A stretch of DNA of 6,234 nucleotides from Caldithrix sp. (GTDB lineage Bacteria > KSB1 > UBA2214 > DYKH01): contig DYKH01000264.1 in NCBI GenBank assembly GCA_020722685.1, forward strand, positions 1 through 6,234, written 5' to 3'. Both the position numbers and the translations under genes were made by a program. Under the pieces are notes generated by a model, which did not search any database, was not told the origin of the DNA, and saw only the letters and a list, made by a program, of their open reading frames with translations. Positions 1 to 6,054 of the stretch are shown piece after piece (positions within the stretch are counted from its first letter, which is position 1; each line of letters begins with the position of its first letter).

Positions 1-141
1 TACTGATAAGATATAGCCGGGCCAAAAATCGCCGGAATCTCTAAGGTGAAATTGAGAATAGAAATGCAAATGACAATTCAAGCGAGATTCTAAATCCGAC
101 GCCATTGCACTCAAGTCGCTCGCACGAATGGCACATCAAAC

Positions 142-154
142 CCACGTGGCGTGG
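142..154 (-). terminator. Weak candidate terminator hairpin after the phosphatase gene
   Basis: CCACG (142-146) and CGTGG (150-154) form a 5-bp stem with a 3-base loop, beginning 12 bases past the phosphatase stop codon. On the minus strand it is followed only by GGTTTGAT, so the T tract is poor. The position suits a transcript end, but the signal is weak. The rest of 1-166 shows no supportable feature. Confidence 0.22.
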
Positions 155-166
155 CAGTCAGAAAAG

Positions 167-1258
167 CTAGGCCTTCATAACGAGCGCAATCGATAGATCA
201 TCGTTTACGCGGGCATCGCCGATGAATCGATCAACGGTCTCCACTAACTTTTGGCCAATCTGCTCCACCGGAAGCGGCGTGAGTTGAGGCAGCAGCTCTA
301 ACAGCCGCTCTTCGCCAAAGAATTCCTGTTGCTCGTTTTGCGCCTCTGTCAAGCCGTCTGAGTACACCAAAAGCCACTCGGTGGGGGCCAACTCGACTTG
401 TACTTCGTTGTAGATAGCTCGGTCGGAAAGGCTCAATGCCAGTCCACCCTTTGCCATCTTTTCAATCCGGTCGCTCCGAATTAGCACTGGCGGATAGTGA
501 CCAGCATTCACAACACGAATCCGCCTCGAGTTTGCTTGCAGTTCAAGATAGATCAAAGTGGAAAACATCTGCGGTAATTTGTCCCGGCAAAATATTTGGT
601 TAAGCTTGGCGACCAAGGCGCCCAGAGACGTGCAGTCCAAAGCCAGCGCTCGCAACAACGCCTGCAGCTTAGCGGTCAACAATGCAGCCCGCAGGCCTTT
701 GCCGGCAACGTCGCCTACCGCAACGCCAAACCGATCTTCATCAATGGAAATAAAGTCCAACAAATCGCCGCCCACTTCATTGGCCGAGCGAGTGAAAAGC
801 CACAAGCTCCAGCCGGGAACCGGAGGACTGGTCGGAGGCATGAGAGCCTTTTGCACAGCATGTCCGGCTTCCAATTCCTCGCGTGCCAGCAGCTTGTCCT
901 TAAGCTCGAGTATTAAGACGAGCAGTAAAATGGCGATGCCAATAACAGGTCTACTTTGATCCCTATTTGAACCGGAAATGTTGGTAAAGGACAGCCAGAG
1001 ACCAACAACCACCATAAGCCGACGAAAGGGCGTTAGTTTTTGCAGCAAGCTTTTCAGCAACCACCACGGGATAACGAACAGGCGCTTCAAGCGGCCCATT
1101 CGCTCAAGCCGCTCCCTTCGTTCTGCAGTGAGCATAAATTCTTTTAGCTCTGAGAGCTCGCGGCGATAGGAGCGTCGCAAGCCGCCATAGTGCAAGTCTT
1201 CATGAAGCCGTTTGCGGGAGCGAAAATCGCCGGATTTGTAGGAGCGCTGATTTGCCAT
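167..1258 (-). CDS. Membrane-anchored SpoIIE/RsbU-type PP2C serine phosphatase
   Basis: A 363-residue protein whose C-terminal half (about 130-363) is a SpoIIE-type PP2C domain, the Mn/Mg-dependent phosphatase class that dephosphorylates anti-sigma-factor antagonists (RsbV/SpoIIAA-like) in partner-switching pathways. Visible hallmarks are AVQKALMP (134-141), EVGGDLLD with metal-binding Asp165, GDVAGKG with Asp183, NAGHYPP (251-257), YSDGLTEA with Asp301, and NDDLS with Asp353/354. All the expected acidic metal ligands are present, so it should be active. The N-terminus (1-80) is strongly basic and charged. Two hydrophobic stretches (about 80-92 and 104-118) suggest a membrane hairpin that leaves both ends in the cytoplasm. 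No GAF, PAS, HAMP or response-regulator input domain is seen. The ATG start is preceded by only a weak purine-rich stretch (AAAAAGAAA). It is the last gene of the same-strand cluster. No antagonist or anti-sigma kinase gene is in the window, so its target is unknown. Family assignment is firm; the pathway is inferred. Confidence 0.93.
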   Translation of the reverse strand: MANQRSYKSGDFRSRKRLHEDLHYGGLRRSYRRELSELKEFMLTAERRERLERMGRLKRLFVIPWWLLKSLLQKLTPFRRLMVVVGLWLSFTNISGSNRDQSRPVIGIAILLLVLILELKDKLLAREELEAGHAVQKALMPPTSPPVPGWSLWLFTRSANEVGGDLLDFISIDEDRFGVAVGDVAGKGLRAALLTAKLQALLRALALDCTSLGALVAKLNQIFCRDKLPQMFSTLIYLELQANSRRIRVVNAGHYPPVLIRSDRIEKMAKGGLALSLSDRAIYNEVQVELAPTEWLLVYSDGLTEAQNEQQEFFGEERLLELLPQLTPLPVEQIGQKLVETVDRFIGDARVNDDLSIALVMKA

Positions 1259-1318
1259 CGTTCATTTCTTTTTAAGCTAACTGTAGATTGGTACTACTGG
1301 AGATTCGAGGCGTAGGAA

Positions 1319-1332
1319 ATGTCTCCAGACAT
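1319..1332. promoter_or_regulatory. Short dyad (ATGTCT-CC-AGACAT) upstream of the phosphatase gene
   Basis: Two perfect 6-base arms are separated by CC, in the 118-base gap before the phosphatase start. The same region also contains CTGGAGA (1297-1303) as an inverted match to TCTCCAG (1322-1328), so two mutually exclusive hairpins are possible. An operator is conceivable, but chance cannot be excluded and no clear -35/-10 pair was found beside it. Confidence 0.2.
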
Positions 1333-1376
1333 CGAGCATTGAGGCAAACCACGATGCATAGCCGATCAATTAGCGA

Positions 1377-1724
1377 CTAAAGCTCTTCGTAAGCTGTCAA
1401 AGTAATCCGATCCGGTTCGCAATCAAGGAATGGCGCAAGAACTTTTTCTTCCCAGGCCAACCAATTGGAGGGATATTCGCACGCCGATTTGGGCCGATCC
1501 ATGGGGCCCCAGAGCTTTTCCCACGCGTCTCGACTTTCATAGATCCAAACGGCAACGTATTGGTTTGTTCTTTCACCCCTAATGCCTTTGGCAAAATAGA
1601 AAGCGCTCAAGCCAGGCAGGTCGAGTAATCGGCTTTCGCGAGCGTTGCGCAGCGCCTGCTCAAAAGCGGCTGGATCGGCATCGGCCTTCAAGCAATATTC
1701 ATGGATGCTCACGACTTTGCCCAC
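1377..1724 (-). CDS. Small conserved protein, ABM-like dimeric alpha/beta-barrel fold suspected
   Basis: A 115-residue protein with no signal peptide or membrane segment, so probably cytoplasmic. The pattern of an N-terminal strand (KVVSIHEYCL), a helix (PAAFEQALRNAR), a strand with small residues (LPGLSAFYFAKGI), a strand rich in aromatics (YVAVWIYES), then a helix (RDAWEKLWG) resembles antibiotic-biosynthesis-monooxygenase or NIPSNAP-like ferredoxin folds, where EthD/ABM proteins bind small ligands. This is a fold guess from pattern; no catalytic residues can be named. The start is GTG at 1724-1722: an in-frame TGA lies 15 bases further upstream and no other start codon lies between. The ribosome binding site is poor (GCAGCAG at best). 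An ATG at 1740 is in another frame and hits a stop after 13 codons. The gene lies 122 bases downstream of the DUF1680 gene and 118 bases upstream of the phosphatase. Nothing directly ties it to sugar degradation. It is real by composition; its function is unknown. Confidence 0.8.
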   Translation of the reverse strand: MGKVVSIHEYCLKADADPAAFEQALRNARESRLLDLPGLSAFYFAKGIRGERTNQYVAVWIYESRDAWEKLWGPMDRPKSACEYPSNWLAWEEKVLAPFLDCEPDRITLTAYEEL

Positions 1725-1753
1725 AGGCTGCTGCTTTCATAATAATATATTCA

Positions 1754-1778
1754 GGCGACATAGCGCTATATGCGCGCC
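1754..1778 (-). promoter_or_regulatory. Hairpin-forming dyad between the DUF1680 and ABM-like genes
   Basis: GGCG (1754-1757) pairs with CGCC (1775-1778). Inside lies the perfect 10-base palindrome ATAGCGCTAT (1760-1769). Read on the minus strand, a stem GGCG plus CATA can pair with TATG plus CGCC around a TAGCGC loop, with small bulges. It begins about 70 bases after the DUF1680 stop and is followed by an AT-rich stretch, not a clean T run. It could be a weak terminator or attenuator, an mRNA end-protecting hairpin, or a protein-binding dyad. The structure is seen; its role is inferred. Confidence 0.35.
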
Positions 1779-1846
1779 TTTAAGCTTATCGACATTTTCC
1801 AGGTCAGACATCACCAATCCGGGAGTTCGATCCATTTATCTTCTTT

Positions 1847-3847
1847 CTATTTCACCACTGGAAAACACGCAATCCGTAGTTTGGAGCAGCCGTAAGGAAT
1901 CAGAACCAATTCTTCTACCGGCTCGTTGGTTTCTATTGGACGCCAATCCGGACTGTATGGAATGGGGCCAGCCACTCCACCGTACTGCTGCCATTCCGGA
2001 ATGCGCTTGCCTTTGGCCGTCAAACGGATTGGGGCATGTTCGGGCGACCATGGCTGAACGGCAACGCTGCCGATCTGCACCGCAAAGGCAGAATCCGGCT
2101 TGTCGATGTATTGGCGCAGCAAACCATAGTTCCAAGGCTGGGTGGGAAGCACTTCATAAGTGGCATACGGCTCTTCACCAAAAAGCTTGTTCTTTTGGGA
2201 AGCAAGATTCAAAGCGTAGACCAATGGCCCGCGCTCTACGCCGACGGAATTCTCATGCCATCTGGAAATGCGAATCTTCATCGGCAGTTGCAGCTCCACA
2301 ATGTCGTTCTTTTGCCAAGTGCGGACAACTTTGGTGATGGTTCCGGCCTTAGGCCTACTATATTCCTTGCCATTGATCGCGATGCCGGCGTTTTCACACC
2401 ACGCCGGGATGCGCAGATGCAAGGGGAAGGTAACGCTTTTCGAGCTTTTAAACACCAATTTGATTTTTTCCTCAAAGGGGTAGTTGGTCTCTTCGCTGAG
2501 GGTGACCGTTACCCCGTCGGCCACTTTCGCGGTGACTTCAGAAGGGGCATAGACCAAGGCCGCCAGGCCATTATCCTGCGTAGCCAACCACAAGCTCGCG
2601 GCATATTTCGGCCAGCCTTGGTGATAGTTCGCAGTACAGCAGCCGTAGCCGTTCTCCAAGCCGAACAGCAATTCCGTGTCCTTGTGTTTGGTGTTAAAAT
2701 TGTGCCACTTTTGGTCACAAGCGATCTGATTTGGAAGCTGATAATATTGACGCCCGGTAAAATCCGGCTCGACTTGTGTCGGCAGGGCGTTATAGGTAAC
2801 GCGCTCCAAAATGTCGGCGTACTCGGCATCACCGGTAATTTGCAGTAGGGTTTCCAAGCTGAACATGTATTCGACCACCGTGCAAAGCTCCGTTCCATGG
2901 GTGGGATCCGTGCCGTGCAGCAGCTCATCGCCGGAAAACAGGCCCTCGATCTGGCCATGATACTTCATCAAATCGTGGATGCCCTGTTTTACCGCTTTGA
3001 GGTACTTTTCATCGCCCGATTGTTGATAGTATACGCCGGGCTGCTTGATTCCCATGGCGGTGTTGACGCCGTGCCAGTCGTGAGGATCACCGCTCAAAAA
3101 ATCTCCGGTCCAATCTTGAGTTTGTCGAAAGATGAGCTCACCCAGCTCTAATAGAAAAGCCTCTCCGGTGCGATTGTAGAGCCAATACACGCTGGCCAAG
3201 TTCTCGCCGCCGCGCTGCTTCGCCCAATCGGTCCAATGGGCAAGGGGCTTGTTGGGCAATTCCTGCAATTGGTACCTAAAGTACTTGGTCATAAAGTCGA
3301 GTACTCGTGCGTCCCGTGTGGCATCATAATACGTCTGCATCACTTTCAGCATCACCATGTGCGGCCACCAGTCTTCCTTGTTCTTTTCCTGCCAGGCCAA
3401 CACTCGCTGCTCGGGGGTAAAAGTGCGGGTCGGATCGGGATAGGGACCAAAATAACCGTTGGGCCGCTGGCTTTTTAGGCTCCATTCGATCCATTTCTGC
3501 GCCTTTTGGATCAGAACCTTGTCGTTGAGAATGTAGGCAAGGGGAAGCATCCCGTCCAACCAATAGGGGCCGCGCTCCCAAGCATCGCCTTTACCGCCCA
3601 GCCAGCCGTTGTCCGGGCCGACATCCTTCCAGATTTCATCCAAATGACCCGTCATGCCTTCAGCCGAGAGCTTGAGTTGCTGGTACAGCCACCCCTTCGG
3701 CGCAATCGCATTGAGGGGCAGTTGAATATAGGCATTTTCAACCAATGGTTCGCGGTTGGAGAGGTAATTGACGTTCTTAGCATGGACAGTCATAGCAAAT
3801 GGTCCGCAAAGAAGTGAAAGAAGCAGAACCGACACGAACGATTTCAT
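1847..3847 (-). CDS. Secreted DUF1680/GH127-family glycosidase (beta-L-arabinofuranosidase-like)
   Basis: A 666-residue exported enzyme. Residues 1-23 form a signal peptide (MKSF, a hydrophobic core, then VHA before the likely cut). About 35-430 form the (alpha/alpha)6 barrel of DUF1680, and 430-666 a beta-sandwich region. The family's Cys-dependent retaining active site is visible: SGDE (Glu308, probable acid/base), TELC (Glu320 and Cys322) and GYGCC (Cys403 and Cys404). These match the zinc-binding Glu-x-Cys and Cys-Cys pairs of GH127 HypBA1, in which the first Cys of the pair is the nucleophile. The spacing from acid/base Glu to Glu-x-Cys is 12 residues, against 16 as I recall for HypBA1, so this is a different DUF1680 branch, and GH146 or another relative is possible. 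Expected activity is release of L-arabinofuranose or a similar sugar; the substrate is inferred only. The start is the second ATG (3847), because GGAGG sits 5 bases before it. An ATG at 3859 would add 4 residues and overlaps that site. It follows the GH172-like gene by 30 bases, as in an operon. Confidence 0.92.
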   Translation of the reverse strand: MKSFVSVLLLSLLCGPFAMTVHAKNVNYLSNREPLVENAYIQLPLNAIAPKGWLYQQLKLSAEGMTGHLDEIWKDVGPDNGWLGGKGDAWERGPYWLDGMLPLAYILNDKVLIQKAQKWIEWSLKSQRPNGYFGPYPDPTRTFTPEQRVLAWQEKNKEDWWPHMVMLKVMQTYYDATRDARVLDFMTKYFRYQLQELPNKPLAHWTDWAKQRGGENLASVYWLYNRTGEAFLLELGELIFRQTQDWTGDFLSGDPHDWHGVNTAMGIKQPGVYYQQSGDEKYLKAVKQGIHDLMKYHGQIEGLFSGDELLHGTDPTHGTELCTVVEYMFSLETLLQITGDAEYADILERVTYNALPTQVEPDFTGRQYYQLPNQIACDQKWHNFNTKHKDTELLFGLENGYGCCTANYHQGWPKYAASLWLATQDNGLAALVYAPSEVTAKVADGVTVTLSEETNYPFEEKIKLVFKSSKSVTFPLHLRIPAWCENAGIAINGKEYSRPKAGTITKVVRTWQKNDIVELQLPMKIRISRWHENSVGVERGPLVYALNLASQKNKLFGEEPYATYEVLPTQPWNYGLLRQYIDKPDSAFAVQIGSVAVQPWSPEHAPIRLTAKGKRIPEWQQYGGVAGPIPYSPDWRPIETNEPVEELVLIPYGCSKLRIACFPVVK

Positions 3848-3852
3848 CCAAA

Positions 3853-3857
3853 CCTCC
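3853..3857 (-). promoter_or_regulatory. Ribosome binding site GGAGG that decides the DUF1680 start
   Basis: On the minus strand GGAGG is followed by a 5-base spacer (TTTGG) and then ATG AAA at 3847. The longer candidate start (ATG at 3859) overlaps this motif and would leave no ribosome binding site of its own. The downstream ATG also gives a more standard signal peptide beginning Met-Lys. Confidence 0.75.
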
Positions 3858-3877
3858 ATTTAGTGAGAATTCTCCAG

Positions 3878-5839
3878 CTATTGTCTCTTTACACTATACT
3901 CCAAAGTTTGATCAAGGTCCACAATTCGCGCGTAAAACGCATAGCCACCAAAGTTATTTTCAATCTTGATCAATAGCTTATTCCACCCCTTCTTCAGCGG
4001 CAGCATCACTCGATCCTGATCCGGCACTGCCACGCGCACTCCAAGGAAACGATGCACTTCCTTATCGTTCAGAAATACTTTAACGCCATCATCGGAACCC
4101 AAGAGAAGCGGCAGAACCTGGTCTTTGGGTGACCGAACATAGGTGAAGGCGTATGCCACCACGAATTCATAGGGAGTGAATTTCTTGTACAAGCTAAAGT
4201 ACCCGGATTCCGGGGTTTTTTCCAAGCTCCAGCGGACGCGTTGGCCCTCCGCGCCGGAATAAATCTTTTCCGGCTCGATTTCTTTTTCCGGGGCATAAAC
4301 GGTATCCAAGCCAAAACGCTTAACATCCGATTCGCGGGGATTAGGAAACGGTCCAATGATGAGCCATTCAGGAATGAATTTTTTTTCCGGCTCAATCAGG
4401 AAAGCATCTAATCCGACCTCATAGCCGGCAGCTTGACCGTCCTTCCCATCAATAATGAAAGTCAGTGGGATTTGGCCTTTGCTTGCCTTGAGGTGAGCCA
4501 GAGTCAGCTCTCTGCCCGGCAGCACTTGTTGAGAATAGGCGGAAATCTTGCCGACCAAGGCTCCTTGAGAAAGGACATTGACATTGCCATAGTCGGGTCC
4601 CGAGGTGTAATAAATCCTGACGGAATACAAATCTTCTTCCACTGGCAAAGAAATGGAAAAACTATCGCCTTCTCGACCACCATGAACTTTGAGCTGTCTG
4701 AGCGAACTCCATTCCGGCCCATGGATTGACATGTCCTCCACTTCGGCCTTGAGATTGGTACTTTGCGGCATCAGTGATTCGCCCTCCAGAACACCATTAG
4801 GAACCGTCGCACGCAGCGGGATGCGCAATGCGGCGGCCGGCAAAGGTGCAAATGCTTTATGCGGCTCCTTCTGGTACCAGTAAGCCGTGCTGCTATAGTC
4901 CGCAACCTCGCTGTTAGCGTGCCCATGCTCAATGGTAAATCGCAGGGACTTTTGGAATGGAATCGCATCGCTGACGTGCCAGCGATAGGCGGCGATACGA
5001 CCAAGAGAATCGTCCTTTAAGATCAGCCCGTGATAGGGTGCGGCAAATTCGCCGCGATTGAAATACCAGCCACTGATAAAATAGTCCTCGGTGCCGGTGC
5101 CGTAAATGGAAGGAAAGGTTTCGCCGTCCACGTAGACCATCTCGTCACCTTCGAGGAAACTTAGATTGCGCTCGTAGCTTTGCATGGACATGTTCAGGCC
5201 GACAAAGTGCCCCTGCCCTTCGGCTTCGAGCACGACATAGTTTTGTTTGGGATCCGTGCGCAGCTCGCGCCGCCATTGACAATGAAAGTAGGCCACATCC
5301 TCCTCCAACGGCTCGGCCAATTTCTGGTAGTCAATATGATAATAAAAAGCGTACAACTCTTGGCCGGTTTGGTTGTCCACTTCGATGCGGGCGGACTTTT
5401 GAAACGGCATAGGCAAATTGCTAAAATAGCCGCCGCTGGTCATGCCGACATAGGCGGAAAAGTAATGTCGATATTCGAATCCCGTGCCGAAAAAGTCGCC
5501 GATCGGAACTTCTACAGAGGGGTTCGCCTCTCCATCCCAAAACATGCGCAGGACGATTCGCCGCAAGAAATAAGGATCCCGCGAATCGATCGTCACCCAA
5601 ATGTGAGTGATGACTCCCGGACCTTGTATCTGCGCGATGGTCGCTTTTTCCCCCGGGTGCAGATTGATCCGGTCGTTGTTACCGCCGGTAGAATCGAAAC
5701 TGGAGATTTGCAGCAATCTGCTGCTCTTCAGATAGGGCAAGCGATCGGCCGACAAAATGTTTTCCAGAGTCTCTTGCCCATTAAGAAGGTTTGTGATCAG
5801 GAGAAAAAGAAAAGCCAAACCGAATAAGCGGTGTATCAT
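3878..5839 (-). CDS. Secreted DUF2961/GH172-family protein with C-terminal beta-sandwich domains
   Basis: A 653-residue exported protein. Residues 1-21 are a signal peptide. About 35-330 match the DUF2961 (GH172) catalytic region, with GPGVITHIWVTI (73-84), VPIGDFFGTG (111-120), EGDE (230-233), YVDGE and the signature GTGTEDYF (247-254), then GWYFNR and APYHGL. Glu230 and Glu251 are 21 residues apart, the same spacing as the two catalytic glutamates (Glu270/Glu291, from memory) of the bifidobacterial GH172 difructose-anhydride enzyme. Characterised members cleave or rearrange alpha-D-fructofuranosides and D-arabinofuranosides. After the catalytic part come two extra regions that look like beta-sandwich carbohydrate-binding modules: about 350-485 (LEGESL to DAFLIEP) and about 488-645 (WLIIGPFPNP, then DDGVKVFLNDKEV and KKGWNKLLIKIEN, a PA14- or galactose-binding-like pattern). 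The ATG start has AAAAAGG 7 bases upstream. It is the first gene of the pair with the DUF1680 enzyme. The exact substrate is unknown. Confidence 0.9.
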   Translation of the reverse strand: MIHRLFGLAFLFLLITNLLNGQETLENILSADRLPYLKSSRLLQISSFDSTGGNNDRINLHPGEKATIAQIQGPGVITHIWVTIDSRDPYFLRRIVLRMFWDGEANPSVEVPIGDFFGTGFEYRHYFSAYVGMTSGGYFSNLPMPFQKSARIEVDNQTGQELYAFYYHIDYQKLAEPLEEDVAYFHCQWRRELRTDPKQNYVVLEAEGQGHFVGLNMSMQSYERNLSFLEGDEMVYVDGETFPSIYGTGTEDYFISGWYFNRGEFAAPYHGLILKDDSLGRIAAYRWHVSDAIPFQKSLRFTIEHGHANSEVADYSSTAYWYQKEPHKAFAPLPAAALRIPLRATVPNGVLEGESLMPQSTNLKAEVEDMSIHGPEWSSLRQLKVHGGREGDSFSISLPVEEDLYSVRIYYTSGPDYGNVNVLSQGALVGKISAYSQQVLPGRELTLAHLKASKGQIPLTFIIDGKDGQAAGYEVGLDAFLIEPEKKFIPEWLIIGPFPNPRESDVKRFGLDTVYAPEKEIEPEKIYSGAEGQRVRWSLEKTPESGYFSLYKKFTPYEFVVAYAFTYVRSPKDQVLPLLLGSDDGVKVFLNDKEVHRFLGVRVAVPDQDRVMLPLKKGWNKLLIKIENNFGGYAFYARIVDLDQTLEYSVKRQ

Positions 5840-5895
5840 TGCATTACCTTTTTCATCTTAGTCTTTCACAGGAATTCCCATGGCCAACAGGCCGC

Positions 5896-5924
5896 TCGAT
5901 AATGATGGAAATGCTACTCTTCAA
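5896..5924 (-). promoter_or_regulatory. Possible promoter for the glycosidase pair
   Basis: On the minus strand TTGAAG (5924-5919) is followed after 17 bases by TATCGA (5901-5896), a partial match to a sigma-70-type promoter about 55 bases ahead of the GH172-like start. The intervening leader contains a small GGCC-AACA-GGCC hairpin (5882-5893). The -10 match is poor and the housekeeping promoter consensus of this organism is unknown, so this is only a candidate. Confidence 0.2.
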
Positions 5925-5927
5925 TTT

Positions 5928-6054
5928 AACCGCAAAGCGCCCAAAGGAGGCGCAGAGACCGCCAAGCCCGCTTTTGTTGAGGCAGAAACCAAGTGACAAC
6001 GCTTTTCACCTTCGTCATCTTTGCGATTTCTGCGCCTTCTTGGCGAACTTGGTT
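5928..6054. repeat. Imperfect inverted-repeat element of about 127 bp in the intergenic region
   Basis: The left arm (5928-5966) reads AACC, then CGCAAAG, CCAAAGG, GGCGCAGA and GCCAAG. The right arm (6019-6054), read on the opposite strand, begins AACC and carries GCCAAG, the same GGCGCAGA and CGCAAAG in matching order, so the ends are inverted copies with several mismatches and a small length difference. The arms enclose 52 bases, in which AAACCAAGT (5986-5994) is a further perfect inverted match to 6047-6055. The arms are built from short related units (CGCAAAG, CCAAAG, CGCAGAG, GCCAAG), a style known from non-coding repeats dispersed in genomes of the FCB group and other environmental bacteria. 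It has no coding capacity. A MITE-like or REP-like element is the likeliest class. No second copy occurs in this window. Confidence 0.6.

Noticed and set aside
1..105. Minus-strand ATG at 105 with 35 codons open to the left edge
   Set aside because: Rich in His, Phe and Tyr, no motif and only a weak upstream GAG. It cannot be told from chance without sequence beyond the edge.
558..959. Plus-strand open frames of 133 and 106 codons opposite the phosphatase gene
   Set aside because: They lie wholly inside the clear SpoIIE-type coding region on the other strand and have low-complexity, Ser/Ala/Arg-rich translations without family signatures.
2036..2848. Plus-strand 270-codon open frame opposite the DUF1680 gene
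   Set aside because: It is antisense to a gene with recognisable catalytic motifs, and its translation shows no known domain. It is a shadow of the codon bias of the real gene.
3865..3874. Perfect palindrome GAGAATTCTC between the two glycosidase genes, and GGAATTCC at 5871-5878 ahead of the first
   Set aside because: Both centre on GAATTC, but the flanks differ and no spacing relation to a promoter is visible. Chance is the simplest explanation.
5180..5827. Plus-strand 215-codon open frame opposite the GH172-like gene
   Set aside because: It is fully antisense to the conserved EGDE and GTGTEDYF region. No motif or ribosome binding site supports it.
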